Made by a program: the position numbers and the translations under genes
Assembly: GCF_037975245.1 (NCBI RefSeq)
Contig: NC_092571.1
Span: 28,327,064-28,391,063 of the forward strand
DNA length: 64,000 nt
Direction of reading: 5' to 3'
Source: Apostichopus japonicus
Lineage: Eukaryota > Echinodermata > Holothuroidea > Aspidochirotida > Stichopodidae
The notes under the pieces: model-generated
The model's database searches: none
What the model was told of the DNA's origin: nothing
Seen by the model: only the letters and a program-made list of their open reading frames with translations
Shown: positions 12,785-26,500 of the stretch, in pieces
Layout of the letters: every line of letters starts with the position of its first letter
How positions within the stretch are numbered: the first letter of the stretch is position 1

Positions 12785-12965
12785 GTTAACAAGTTAAAAT
12801 AAACTAAAACTGTTAGCAAACTGCTTATCCACTAGAGAGCCTGTGTAATAGAATGTGTAAAAGTAAGTTGGCCTGACGTGTCGATCCTAGCAGGATCTTC
12901 TTCAGAGGCTGAAAAAGATCCTGCTAGGATCGAAACGTCAGGCCAACTTACTTTTACACAAGTTA
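12785..12965. mobile_element. Two inverted fragments of a Penelope-like element 3' end with hammerhead-like motif
   Basis: A minus-strand fragment (about 12785-12911) and a plus-strand fragment (about 12907-12962) meet head to head. Each carries the order CTGA(A)GA-type core, stem GATCC/GGATC with loop TGCTA, GAAAC-type core, GTC, AGGCC. The minus copy keeps CTGAAGA but has GACA for GAAA. The plus copy keeps GAAA but has CTGAAAA. The outer part of the minus fragment, with the segments CTCTAGTGGATA and TTTGCTAACAG read on the minus strand, matches the tail at 31.8 kb. Assignment to Penelope-like elements is inferred from the hammerhead-type layout. Confidence 0.6.
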
Positions 12966-13180
12966 TTAAGGTGTTTGTAAAAGTCAGCATTTAATTAATC
13001 GACGAAACGGGATTATTGGCAGCTATCGAGAGGGTAGACTTAAAATGTTGTCTAAGGTTATACATAATATACTAAGATTGACAGAATGTAGTCGTTTTAA
13101 TGTCATCATCAGGAAATAATTTGTGTTGCTCCAATCTGAATGGGCTCTTCAAATGATTCCATGAGTACTGTATTACTCTG

Positions 13181-16100
13181 TCAACTCTTAAAATATTTTA
13201 GGACTTTTGGAAGTAATGGCAGAACATCTCCTACTACTTCACCTTGAATGGAAAAGGCTTTGCCTATTTTACAAAATGTAGCCAGAGATTCACAATTATT
13301 ATTTGCAAGGTCATACACCTGACTAGAATTAAACAGCATATCATAAGCCCTTGCCACAACAACATCAGCAGGATCACTTTTCGGGTATTGAACACGTCTC
13401 ACACCACCCTTAGGGAACGAAACATCTTCACATTTTATACGAGAAGGAGGACCTGTCCAGTGGATCACTTTGATGTTTCCTTTTTCCTTTTCAGATATGT
13501 GTAAAAATATCGCATGATGATCATAGATCTTAGCACGACGGAAAACAATGTGGTCTCCATGTTGTAACTTATTGACATCTTTAACATCTTCATGCTTCAG
13601 CTCAGACAAATCCAGTTCACGCGGAATCTTGTACGAGAATTTTTTATTATCCCAGACTAGAGAAGCTTCTTTTGCAGATTCTGTTGTTGGAAACCATTCA
13701 GCTGCACAGTTGTTGCATAGAAGACTAACAATCGATTCATCACTGTGAGATTTAAGTTCTTTATAAGAGTTGTATCCACATACGCATGCAGGAAGTATGT
13801 CTTCTGATGGAATGAAGAAAGAAAAAACAGTTAATATTGACACAAAAATGGGAATCTAAATTTAGTATTAAAATCATACTCAACTGACATGGATGAAAAT
13901 AGCTTAAATAGAGAATCAATAAAAAACATTATCATCGATACATGTAAATCAAAATTTTGACCAAAACATCTCCTATAGAATGAGCCATATCCCCCCCCCC
14001 CCACCCCATCCCCACAACAACCTCTGACTGTTATTTGGTGGGATATGGTTCAGTCTGGATTTCTGTATCCAGCCAGGAAAGAATTGGACCTCTACTATAG
14101 TTGTATCATTCCTCTACCCCTACCCTTTTTTATATCAACCACGCAAAGTATATATTAGCAAGACCTAGATTTTATACTTATATAGAACTGATTTAAAGTC
14201 TAAAGGTGCCTCAGAATAAACCATTTAAGTTTACTTTTCTGGGGGAGGACTCCCATACCCCCTGTAGTCAGTTTCAATGACCAGAGTGCAGTCCCTCTCC
14301 TTTAACAAGATTAAGCCCCCTACCAAAATCAGTTGGGGGAACTTATAATTCCCCCCCCCCCCCCCATCACCTCTCATAATACCTTTTAAATTCTGTGCAT
14401 GCTACTTTTGAGTTGGACTGAAATATTTAAACAACATCACTTAAATAAGCAAGGATTTTCTGTATGAGAGTGCAATTCAAACTCAGACTAGAGTGCCTGT
14501 ATGTAAATATGGTGGTACTCGCTTGACTGGATCAGCTGCTATCAATTTATCTGCTTGACTGTATAAGGTTCTTCCAAAGTTACTAATGGGTTAGTACAGA
14601 ACATGCATGTCAGTGGATGTAGTCTAAAAGAAGATGGGACAGGTTTCATCATTTACTGCTTTTTTAAAGTTTTGCTCAGAATTTAAGAAGGGATTTGTAT
14701 TTGGCGAAAAAAAAGAGTCATCTAAGATATCATAACATCATTAGTTTGTGTTAACATGTCCTGCAGAATGAGGCTTTCAGTAAAATACAACGCATACCTT
14801 TACTTGATGCTCTGGCTTTAATGGATGATGGTAGACCTTCTGAGTGTAGAATCAAGTTTTTAACTCGGATCATTCCACGATTTTGCAATGCAAAGAGTAA
14901 TGCATTGATGGTCGAATCACTGTTGTCTTTGCCTTTATTAATCTTATCAATCAAATCAACCGCACTGTTTTGGGATTTTTGAATCTCTTGAACGTAACGA
15001 GCTTGCAGTCCAAGAAATATTGCAATCTCGTAGCAGTCTTGAACAGTCAGTTCTTCAGAAAGAAGATCCTTAACGTCATGCAAGGTCAAGGTAGTCTCCA
15101 CCGGACCATCTGAAAATGGAAAAAAAAAAAACATTTTTTTATTGAGTGACAACCAGGTGGTGAATTGCAAAATTTAGAAACATTACTTGTTCTCCTAGTT
15201 TTAATTCCTTGTCGATAAGACAAAAAAAAACAGAATGCAATGATGCATAGTGGTTTCGATGATGTAACATTCAGCTATTTTCTGCATGAATCTGATGCAA
15301 TGTATAGTGAGGGTGTACAACATACTTGATATTAGTCATACAGTGAAAAGCAGTGTGATGTGACAAACAATAAATTCACAATGACACAGGCTGTCCTGAA
15401 ATGACCATTGACCTCAACAACAAGCTTCTTGTACTTAATGTGATAGATACATCAACATACTAAATATGACATCAGTCCTTGTTGAAATATTGTGTAAGTC
15501 ATGGTTCCACAATCTGACCACTGGTGAACTCAAACGACCATTGACCTCCGCCCACAACATTAAGGCTTCTTGTACTCAATGTTCACGGTACAATTACATA
15601 CCAAATATGCGATCTGTCCAAGCTCCCCTTACCATATTATGTTTAGGAAGATGTGTTAGTGTGGAGAGACAGGTAAGAGGGGAGTGAAGTAAATGTTTGG
15701 CATTTGCTGACTTCAAATCACCTTTGACCTCCACCAAAAGCTAGTCTCCTTAAATTTAATATGGTACATCTACAAACCAAATATGAGATCTGTCCTTTCT
15801 TGCAATATCATGTTTACAAGGTTGTCACGATTTGACCTGTTGTCCCCAAATGACCTTTGATCTACACCAAAATTATTAGGCTTCCTGTACTCAATGTGGT
15901 TCATCTACACACTAAATATGAATTAGTCCAACCTTCCCTTCTTGAGATATCGTGTTTACAAGGTTTTCAAAATTTGACCTCCAGATGGTGACCCCAAATG
16001 ACCTTTGACCGCCACCAAAAACAATAGGCTTGTTGTACTCAATGGGTACGTCTAAACACTTAATATGAGGTCTGCCCATGCTTCCCTTCTTGAGATATCG

Positions 16101-18734
16101 GGTTTACAATGTTTTCACAATTTGACCACAAATGACCTTTGACCTCCACAGCAAACAATAGGGTTCCTGTACTCAGTGCGGCAAGCTTCCCTTCTTGAGC
16201 TATCATGTTAACAAGGTTTCCAAAATTTGACCCCTAGTGACCCTAAATGTTTTTTTGTCCTCCACAGAAAACAATAGGCTTCCTGTAATCAATGTGTTAC
16301 CTCTAGACACTACATATGAGGTTTGCCCAAGCTTCCTTTCTTGAGATATCGTGTTAAGTAGATTTTCACAATTTGACCCCTGGTGACCCCAAAGGACCTT
16401 TGACCTCCACAGAAAACAATAGGCTTCTTGCACTTAATGTGGTACATCTACACACCAAACATGAAGTTGGTCCAACTTTCCTTTCTTGAGATAACGTGTT
16501 TACAAACTGGGCGTCAAAACGCACACAAACACACACACACTTACTCCATAATGAATGCAAAGGAATACGAAATTCATCAAAACCAATAATTAAGAAAAAT
16601 TAGATTTATTAAATATATTTTTTCCCAACAATCTATTCAGGAGACAAGACTAGTGCAGCCATGCTGTGGTAGCTTACACAAAGCTGTTTAATCAAGGATC
16701 ACTTTACAAGCACGCACTTAGATAAATAATGTCTATAAACACAGGAAAGCGGTTACGATACGAAGCAGTGAAATGTTTGGAGCAGTAGACTTTGATATCA
16801 GACTGGAAAGTAGACTTCGATCTCTGTTGATTTCAAATAACCTTTGAAACCCAAAGAAAATGGTAGAAAATGAGAAGCCATATAGACAGTATCAAAATTA
16901 AATCATTAGCTTGCTTTAGCTATTTAAAGTGTTTATCAGCAAAGGCATCACATGTACACACACACACTAACACCAGCATTACATTGATTCGTCTTGCCTT
17001 ATTCAAGGATTAAAAAATCACCTGGAATATCTTTGCTCGGTTGATTAAACAATTTCGTTGCTTTATGTGATAATCTGTTCAATTTACAGAATTTAAGTGC
17101 CTCACAGAGCTCATCTATCCCCTTTTCTTCACCAATCGTGCCACTATCTTCCAACACTGACAGCAACTCCAGTCCCTTGTTGTTGGCTTGTTTCACCTGC
17201 TCCTTCTTCTTAGGTGGGAGGCTGAAGTACATTGCCATTTGACCTACTGCATCACCATCAAACTCATCGGCTAGATCAGTCTTAAAGCTTCCAAACCATC
17301 CTCCTTAAGCAAAAAGGCAAAGAGAAATGTACACATTGCCAATTAGGCTTCTTCGTGAGTTCCTGCTTGCAGGAGGATCTAATATACGTACATACTGTAC
17401 ATACACACATACATACATTGTACGGTAGTAAAAATGTATATAAGTGATAGTTCATACAAGGAATCGGTTAAGAGGACTGATTGGCAAAGGAAAAAGAAAG
17501 GTCCTTTAAAAAGAAAGGCTGGGGGGGGGGGTCATTTGGGGAGGGAACCTTTCTTCCAGATTTATTACACACCCAAGCAATATTGCATACAGTACTGTAC
17601 AATGGCACCACTTAAAATTGTATTACCTAAATGTAAATCAAAATGATAACAATGATGGCATAAATTTATATCTAGAAAATTAAGTACTTTTACACAAATA
17701 CAAATTTCTAACAACTCCCCATAAACCATTCCAATTCTATAGCCTTTCTCCCCAGAATAGGCATCCACCAACTCGTGGATACCCTTCTCCCCCTCCCCCC
17801 CCCCCCCCCCGCCGCTCCCTTTAAACAGAAAATGATATTTATAATTCTGACTACAGGTGTGGTACAAGATAGACATGAATTTAGAACACTATGCTATTGC
17901 GAAGAGATACTTAAAACACTTTACACATGACTGGAAATATTTAAAATTTACTCCTAAACTTACAGAAGAATAAATACAGTACAGTAGCTTCATTAGACTC
18001 AGGAGACCCCATCAAACCCTACCCCAAGGAAGAGAGCAGGGGGAAGATCCAGAAAAGAAGCAAAACAACAAATTGAAGAAAATAAGCTACTGTAGAATAC
18101 AATGGAATAGTGATGTAACTTTAAAATTTTGACTTCCCAGTTCAACATTTTGTTAGTTGCAGTTAAGATCTGAATTAATTGAGATACTGTATGATTAACT
18201 ACAATAGTTTCAGCAAATGTATAAATTTTAACTATGAGAATTTAATTCTATTCAACTAAAACTGGTTGCTTTCTAGGCACTTTCATTTATGACTCCCTTG
18301 AAAAATGTCTCCAATTACCTAAGTTGAAATTTGTAATGAATTCAAAGCAAAATATTGCCATCTTTTTTGCCAAGCTGATGAAGTTGTGATCATGTTATCT
18401 TTGCATGGCTGTAGCCTTTAAGATGTACAGAATGTAGATATACTACACAATTAGTGCAATTAAGCTGTTGCTTAACATAGCAACCATCTTTTAGCTGTTA
18501 TTTTAAATATTGGACAGCTCTACCTGTACATATGTTATGATCATGATGTGGATAAGGAATTTCAAGTATATACTCTACTGTTCTTCACAAATTGTTCTAA
18601 CCCTGAAAAATTGAATGACACTGTACAGTAAGTCACAGCACTGATACTGAGATATATATATGAGTAGTTGATAGCACTAACTGTACCCCCAAAACTGTAT
18701 ATGATATATTAGTACACATACCTTTAGAAGCCAT
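13181..18734 (-). CDS. Death effector domain + death domain + LRAT-like (NlpC/P60) domain protein
   Basis: Complete gene in four phase-matched exons: 18734-18722, 17303-17022, 15109-14798 and 13803-13181 (1230 nt, 409 residues). The start is a 13-nt exon, MASK, with donor GTATGT. Residues about 12-86 form a DED-like fold (GLELLSVLEDSGTIGEEKG). Residues about 108-178 form a death domain (VQDCYEIAIFLGLQ). Residues 282-390 are LRAT-like. In the LRAT-like part His299 (YDHHAIF), His317 (VIHWTGP) and Cys373 (NNCESLA) match the His-His-Cys catalytic set of PLAAT/LRAT thiol acyltransferases. Cys209, Cys211, Cys232 and Cys235 just before it could bind a metal. There is no signal peptide, so it is probably cytosolic. 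Inference: a death-fold adaptor that recruits a lipid-modifying or other thiol enzyme to an apoptosis or immune complex. Its substrate is unknown. Each domain sits on its own exon, consistent with assembly by exon shuffling. Confidence 0.9.
15390..16510. repeat. Diverged 130-145-bp tandem repeat carrying DR1-like sites
   Basis: About eight diverged units lie in the intron between the DED and death-domain exons. Shared blocks are a TGACCTTTGACCTCCAC-type segment, an AATAGGCTTCCTGTACTCAAT-type segment, a CTTCCCTTCTTGAGATATCG-type segment and a TTTGACCCC-type end. TGACCTTTGACCT is the complement of AGGTCAAAGGTCA, the DR1 response element of nuclear receptors. It is perfect at 16133-16145, has 12 of 13 bases from 15999, and is near-perfect at 16394-16406. 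Degenerate versions occur near 15400, 15537, 15720 and 15850. Confidence 0.75.
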
Positions 18735-19059
18735 CGTATATACTTGGTGACAGAGATTAACCATGCAAAGTTGTGTTTTTTCCAGGAAACTTCAACTGCT
18801 ACATTCACTGACTGTCCGATGTATTTGATATGAATGGAGTCACCATTTAGTTATGAAGAAGCCGCAGGATCAATCTGGAATAGCTGGTTTAAGAACAGAG
18901 TAATTGTTTCAAAATCTTATTAAAAGAGACACCAGGATACTGTACACAATCATGCATTGGTCTTATGACATTGAGGTAACTGTCATGAACAACATGCATG
19001 TGTACCCAAACAGTTCTAAGAAAAACCTTATTGGGAGATACGGCTTCATGCAGGTTTGA
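18735..19059. other. 5' flank of the death-fold/LRAT gene
   Basis: Only upstream sequence is seen. No clear TATA or other core promoter motif could be assigned. Confidence 0.4.
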
Positions 19060-19860
19060 TTTGATTTGTTTGTTTTATCACGTTAACATTGTGAAAGGAA
19101 GTCTTCTAAAAAGACTATATTGGTTTAATTAACAAAGTACTGTAGAAGACTCCCTGAAAAAGGAAAAGAAAAAGAAAATGAAATAAAAAATATTATAGTT
19201 CACAAAAAATCAATAGTAGTATGATATTTGAATTAATAAGATGCAATGATTTCTTTCATTAAATATTTTCGATCTTTTTGATAATTTATTTTTGTTCATT
19301 TCTGTTATAGAATTCCAAGTTCTTATAGCACGATTTCTTAAGCTTAACATTCCTATTGAAGTATTCGTTGTGTAATAATGCGCATTATCGGCGTATCTTT
19401 TATTGTGATAATGTAAATCCCTATTACTAATAAGGTAATTCTGAAATGCATTATAGGCATGCAGTAGTCCATTCCACGCCTTATAAGTGAAGGTGGCAAT
19501 ATTTACACGAATTATGTCATTAACTTTCAATAAATTAAGATTCTTAAATATATGGCTGGTGTGATCACGAGGAACAGCACGTGATATTTGTCGGATTGCC
19601 TTCTTTTGTAGTATAATAAGTGAATTGCGATTAGTTTTATACGTGCCAGACCAAATAATAGAACAATAAGAAATATGTGGTACTAGCTACCAGGGTTTGA
19701 TAAAGTGTCTTTAAAATGTGTTGTGGCAAGAAGTGTTTTAATTTGGATAGAATCCCTGCATTTTTAGCAACTTTGTTGCAGACTGTTGAAATGTGAGCAC
19801 ACCAGGAAAGGTTGTGATCAATCTGGACCCCTAAGAACTTAGTAGTGTTAATCATGGTAT
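19060..19860 (-). mobile_element. CR1-like LINE, 3' end of reverse transcriptase ORF plus 3' UTR
   Basis: Minus-strand reading gives the C-terminal part of a LINE ORF2. It begins TKFLGVQIDHNLSWCAHIS, the common FLG..ID..LsW..Hi motif after the reverse transcriptase. It continues through KVAKNAGILSKLKHFLP and, after a frame break, LKVNDIIRVNIATFTYKAWN and LRNRAIRTWNSI. The 3' UTR carries a TTTTAGAAGACTTCCTTTCACA-type stretch and ends in short ATC-rich repeats near 19060, the sort of microsatellite tail seen in CR1/L2 elements. The element is cut at its 5' side near 19860 and has at least one frameshift. Confidence 0.85.
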
Positions 19861-21149
19861 ATAATCAGGTTTATAATCATGAACTTTCAAATACAGGGCT
19901 GAAAACAAAACTGGTACAAGTCTAGATATGACATCAGGAATATATTTGCTTGACAACAAGTTTAACCACTTGCGTATTTTAGACTACTGAAACTACCATA
20001 TTCTTGAAGTCATATATTGTAGAGATTACCTAGGCTAATGATATTAGCTTACTTATGGTACGTAAGCTGCCAACAGTAGAATACATACCGCGCAATTCAC
20101 TTGAGAGAAGATTTCCAGCCACACAAGGCTCAGGTACTTTGCACAGAGTTATAACCACAATTAACTCATGTCGTACTTCTGAATACACCCGATATCATGA
20201 TTTTCGAATACAACTTCAACCACAAATGAACTTTGTCTCCTGATGATCATTGCGCAAATAGGGGGAAGTCCCGTCAAACACTCTAAGGAACGCCAAGTTC
20301 TTACTTTACAAGTAGAAAATACATATACTATAAGGAAATGTGTAGTTTTGAAAGTGGCGGACGGGTCGCGATTTTTCCCCCAAACAGGTTTGCAACTACG
20401 CGAATAATCAAGGCTTAATTTACAAAAAAATTCTCTTCAATTATATGTATCTCCATTGGGGTAGATCCAATATAGAGGAAGCTACTGAATAAACATCGTT
20501 CTTATAGAACCGGTATAACTTCGTTGCAACGAATGGATTTTGGTAACCTCGAAGGTGATGTGCAGCGTAACTTATCCGATCAATCATGAGCGACTATTTA
20601 CACATACTTGCAAACTGGTTTGGAGAGAAAAACCGCGGCTGGGTCACACACGGAAACCCGGTGAAAACAGCCAAGATATGCTTATAATCAACTTCCGTCA
20701 GAATCAGCGTGACTTCATAATGTTCTAATAACGTAATGCAATCAGCTTGAAAGTCTGACAATTATTCTGAGAACGAAATTTTGTTGAAAGGATGGGGACC
20801 CTCTTTCCGGGTTGGGGCGGTTAATGGGGCGGTTAATGGGTTATTGGTGAAACACCAGAAGTGATTATAACCTTGTACAACTTGTATTGTACATATCGTC
20901 GATATGTAAAATAATTTTTGCTACCATAGTCATGAACATTTTTGGGAATTGGGACAACATCTCTCTAGCTGGGCGTCATTCTCTAAACAAATGAAACAAC
21001 AACAAAAAGGAGACAAAAGCCTTGGTTATTTCACTTGCAATGTGATATGTATCTCATTGTGTTTCCTATGTGTTTCAAGTATCTGAAAAGGGATGCATAA
21101 AAAATACAGCTGTATCAAAAGTAGTAAGCTGAGTTATGGCACTGATACA
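19861..21149. other. No gene seen
   Basis: Non-coding. Small open frames at 20055-20243 and 20540-20728 show no domain. Confidence 0.5.
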
Positions 21150-21490
21150 GGGCAATAATAATAGTAATAATGTTGTAGATTTATAAAGCGCAGACATATC
21201 CAACGATAACTTCGGCGCTCAAGGCGCATCACAATATTACCCTGGTCAACGATAACCTGTCAAACATATAGAGACAATCCCTCCACAGGGCAGCAGCTAA
21301 ACAGCGCCCAGTTGACAGTTTATCTCACAGGTACCCATTTATACACCTGGGTGAAGAGAGGCAATGGAGATAAAGTGCCTTGCCCAAGAACACGACGCAA
21401 TGAACTGGATGTAATAAACATCACATAAAACTGGTCTCAACGTAATATGGCAATGAATGTTCCAGGTGCAGATCGAAACCCATCCTTCCT
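21150..21490 (-). mobile_element. tRNA-derived SINE, 5'-truncated
   Basis: Shares its body with the SINE at 25976-26285: ATTTATAAAGCGCAGACATATC, CCTGGTCAACGATAACCTGTC, GGTGAAGAGAGGCAATGGA and AAAGTGCCTTGCCCAAG (plus-strand spelling). The TAA-rich 3' tail lies at 21153-21170. A weak B-box-like GGGTTTCGATCTGC is read on the minus strand near 21480. The A box is lost. Confidence 0.8.
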
Positions 21491-21534
21491 AAATTTAAAT
21501 GAGATTAATTAGGATCATGTCTACAATGTATCTA

Positions 21535-22245
<711 letters not shown>

Positions 22246-23527
22246 CTGGTTTCAAACCTCTGGAATATCAGTTGAATGTCCAGTCGGTTATAGCGATCGA
22301 ATTATAGAGTAAGAAGCCCAGGTGCACATTCCAGTGGAGGGCTGGAAGTTTTTTGTCACTGCCCTGGAATATACCGTTTCATATAAACATGTATAAAACT
22401 ACCTTTTTTATTTGGTTTTCAGTGGTCCAACGAAACCATGTTATAAATAATCTTATGGCTCAAATGAACTTCTTCACCTATTAACTCATGTCCCTTATGC
22501 TTCTTGAATGATTCTTGAATCCAAGTCAATCCCTGGTTCCTTCATTGAGAGATTCATTCCAACCTATAATGACGGCAACCAAATGATGACTAATAGCCTT
22601 CATGCAATGACAAATATTTTCTCACAAAGAACCATAATAGTACTTCTTACTCTGATCTGAATTTCTTCACGTTTTCAAAACTTACTTCATTGCAATGTAT
22701 AAAGCTATTACATATTTTGTAATATAGAAACAAATATTCCATATCTCAAGATTTACAGTATGGTGGGAAATGAATTTTCAATTTAGTTTTTACAAAGTTG
22801 TGCAAATATTCTTTAACATCTTCTCAAAAGTCATCAAATGTACCATCTTCGCTTGCCACTGTAAAATGTCTCAATATAACATTAAATAACTAATTTTCCA
22901 TATTTCTTTATTTAATATATCCAATGGACTTTCAAACCACCCCCACCCCCCCCCCCCCCGCAAAAAAAAAAGATTAAAACTTGGTGACACACAGGATTTA
23001 TTGAAATATAATCACAAATGTTAAACTTCATATTTATAAGTTGTAGAATGACATGGAATGTTAATGAATTTATTAGCATTTCAGAAACCATGTTTTATAA
23101 TCCTTTGTGTAAATATAGGAATGGTACAAACCCTACATAGCCTCTCGGTCAAAACTATTTTTTTTTTCAAAACTATCTATAACCGGTGAATTTAAACGTA
23201 CTTAAATATGGAAGCTAAGACACATTTAGCGACGATGAGAGGTCATCAGTCAACCCTTATAAGTAGTTATTTTGTGAATTATTATAAGTAGGAAGACATC
23301 AATACAAGTTTTACAATCAAACGTCTTACGTTTAGTACTGTATGATGTGATATGATAAAAGAAAGCAGTTCATAAGTGTGGGTATCCTCACTGAAGAGAA
23401 ATTGGTCATAAATTATGGTGATTATCAACTTTTTTTTTAAAAGTTATTATAAAAGGAAATATGACTAGACTCTAAATGAGTTAATGAGACTGAACGTTCA
23501 GGTTGTGCTGATGATGATAGAGAGAGG
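22246..23527. other. Probable 3' UTR and downstream flank of SUMF2
   Basis: No separate gene seen. A minus-strand AATAAA (22907-22912) is a possible poly(A) signal about 0.6 kb past the SUMF2 stop. A C-run and A-run sit near 22945. Confidence 0.4.
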
Positions 23528-26500
23528 TCAAAGTTCATCTTTATCAAATTCATCGTCTTCATCAGGGACATCTGATGCACATCTAAATCCGAGATTGTTG
23601 GAACCAGCATCCCGTTCGTTGCCCATTCTGGGGGGAAAAAATGCAAACAATAATGAAGTTATCTTAATTATTATGCAGGTATCATAACTAATGAAAATAT
23701 TTTTTTTGGGATGCTTTAATGAAATGCATTAAGAAAACCTGGATTACCTGGAAATCGGGGTCAGGTCAAGTTGTGAAGAAATGTGAAGCACAATACACTA
23801 TTACAGTAACCAGGCCTGATAAGAGGGTGGGTCTGGGGGAGGAGACAGGGTTGAGTTGCGCTACAGCCTCGGGAGTGGGGGTAGAAGCCGGATATTGAAT
23901 CTGAAGAATTATGATGTATTTTCATTTTCAGAAGTATTCTTCATATGTACAAGAATGTACCATGAGTTTATGAGGACTTCAAAAATGGGGCCCAGTGGCA
24001 TTATCAGCCCCAGAAATCCTACTGGGTTCTCAAAGTAGAATGCAAATAGTACTGAAAAGAAATAGGAATAACTTGTGGTTGCAATGACAAAACATGTTCT
24101 ATTAGTGATTCGAATTTGAAGTGAGTCTTGGACTGCAGCCAGTAAATACATGTGTAGTATTAAACAATTATAATCGGTCAGATTTCATATCCACAAAATA
24201 CAGTGTCCAGTCAATAGAGGCTATGATGTATCTAACTTTTAATGTTCCAAATTTGTTTGTCCTACAATTGCTGTACCATAGTTCACCTTGTTTGAAGATG
24301 ACCCATTTTTATGCAATCTTTTCATCCTCTCTGTATTTGAGTACTGTGACAGTCTGTTAACATTTCAGATATTGATGGTTTAATAAATACCAAATTGTGT
24401 CCTGCGAAGCTAAATTATAATGAATTTTAAATTGATTCAATCATGCCATAATTTATGCCCTAACTTTCTCCTGCCTTTTAACTATCTCTTTTATCTATTT
24501 ATGAGATATCTGAGTGAAAGCGACAGATTGTTTTCAGATATCAATGGTTTAAATGAAGTAAACAAAATGTTGTGTCCCACAAGGCTGATGGAATGGAATT
24601 TAACATGCTCGAAATGTTACATATTATGTAATGATCTTGTCCTCCTTGGTACCAGCTTGAGAAACAAATAACAACGATATAACAACCAGTTTATTGAAAA
24701 GGTCGTCAGTATAGCTAGCAGATATGCTAGAATGTCAATCAATGGTCACGCAGACTCAAATTTAAACAAGGACAATTGTCACCCTTATATCAATTGTGCA
24801 CTTCATTAAAAACTCTTTCAGTGTTGGTGAATAATTTAGTGAGGTCAAAAAGTCTGCCAATCAAGGACTTTTTCTTTCTGAGCTAAATTTCTCTTTTTAG
24901 TTTTCCGCACAATAAACTTTTGTGGCCAATGCTTATCACTTGTTTGTATGGGTTGAAATTATGGGAAAGTTAAAAAAGCAAGACAGTATCAGGAAATTGA
25001 TAAACCAGCCAAAATACTTACTTGACTGTTGTTCCTGCTTTGTGGTTAAACGAGCCGCCCTTGGAATCAACAAATGATCCCCCTCTTAGCGTATACTGAG
25101 GGTTTCTTTCGGCCGTTCCACTCTGTTTATACACAGTCGAGGTCCACTCCCATACGTTGCCAAGCATGTCATACATTCCTATAGTAAAATGACATAAAAA
25201 AAAAACATAGTTGCTCATGCATATTCATGTAAGCCAATTTAAAGAAGCACAAACTACGGGCTTTATCTTCTATTTCTCGCTCTTCTCTATACGTCGCAGT
25301 TTATGTTCCATTTGCTACAAACTGGTGAAAACATACTCCACCCAAGTATAGGAAAGGTAGAGGTACATGACTACATCATCTGTGCTAAAACATACTCCAT
25401 CCTAATATAGGGAAGGTTTAAGGTACATGAACACATCATCTGTGTTAAAACATATTCCATCCTATTATAGGAAAGGTAAAAGTACATAAACACATCATCT
25501 GTGCAAGAACATACTCCATCCTAATATAGGAACGGTTAAGGTACATGAACACATCATCTGTGCTAAAATATACTCCATCCTTATAGGGAAGGTTAAACTA
25601 CATGAACACATCATCTGTGCTAAAACATACTCCATCCTAATATAGGAAAGGTTAAGGTACATGAACACATCATCTGTTGTTAAAACATCATCCACCTTAA
25701 TATAGGGGGGAAAAGAGGTAAAAGACCTGTGTCCTCCTGGATAGAATGAAATATCATGTTTATGTACTCACCGTAATCATTTTGTGGTGGGAAGGCATCA
25801 ACGGGTGCTACAGTTGGGTAACCATCGAGGGCTTTGTTCTCTTTGGGGAACTTTCCCTAAACGAAGAAAGATGACAAAGAGAAATTGTCATGGAGCAAAC
25901 TATACCCCGAACAGAATAGAAAATTATTTTAATAAAAATAGATTGTTTATGATCATACCTAAATGGAAGCTGTGAGTAATAATAATATCATAATAATATT
26001 GAGGATTTATAAAGCGCAGACATATCGATACCTGTGCTCAAGGTGCATAACAATGTTACCCTGGTCAACGATAACCTGTCATACTTTACATGGCAGCAAC
26101 TAAACAGTGCTCAATTGAAAGATTATCTCACAGGTCCCCATTTATACATCTGGGTGAAGAGAGGCAATGGATATAAAGTGCCTTGCCCAAGGACACAACG
26201 TAATGATCTAGCCAGGACTCAAACCTGCAAACCTTATATCACTTGGCACACAAGTCCACTGCCTTAACCACTCGACAACAACACTTTCAAGATATTTCCA
26301 ACCATTTGGGTGCAAGGCATCATGGCTGTTTGTCATGTGCATAAGTATCTTTTCAAATTTGCGGGGGGAAAACATGCCATGTTACTAACAATTATGCATC
26401 CAATCCAGAGTATCATAAAAATATTCATTAATCGAAGTTTTTTTAAGAAATGCTTGGAACTAACCTGCCATATATTCATCCTACGTTTCTCAAACTTATC

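Noticed and set aside
25976-26285. tRNA gene suggested by A and B boxes
   Set aside because: No cloverleaf could be drawn; the body and tail are shared with another copy, so it is a SINE.
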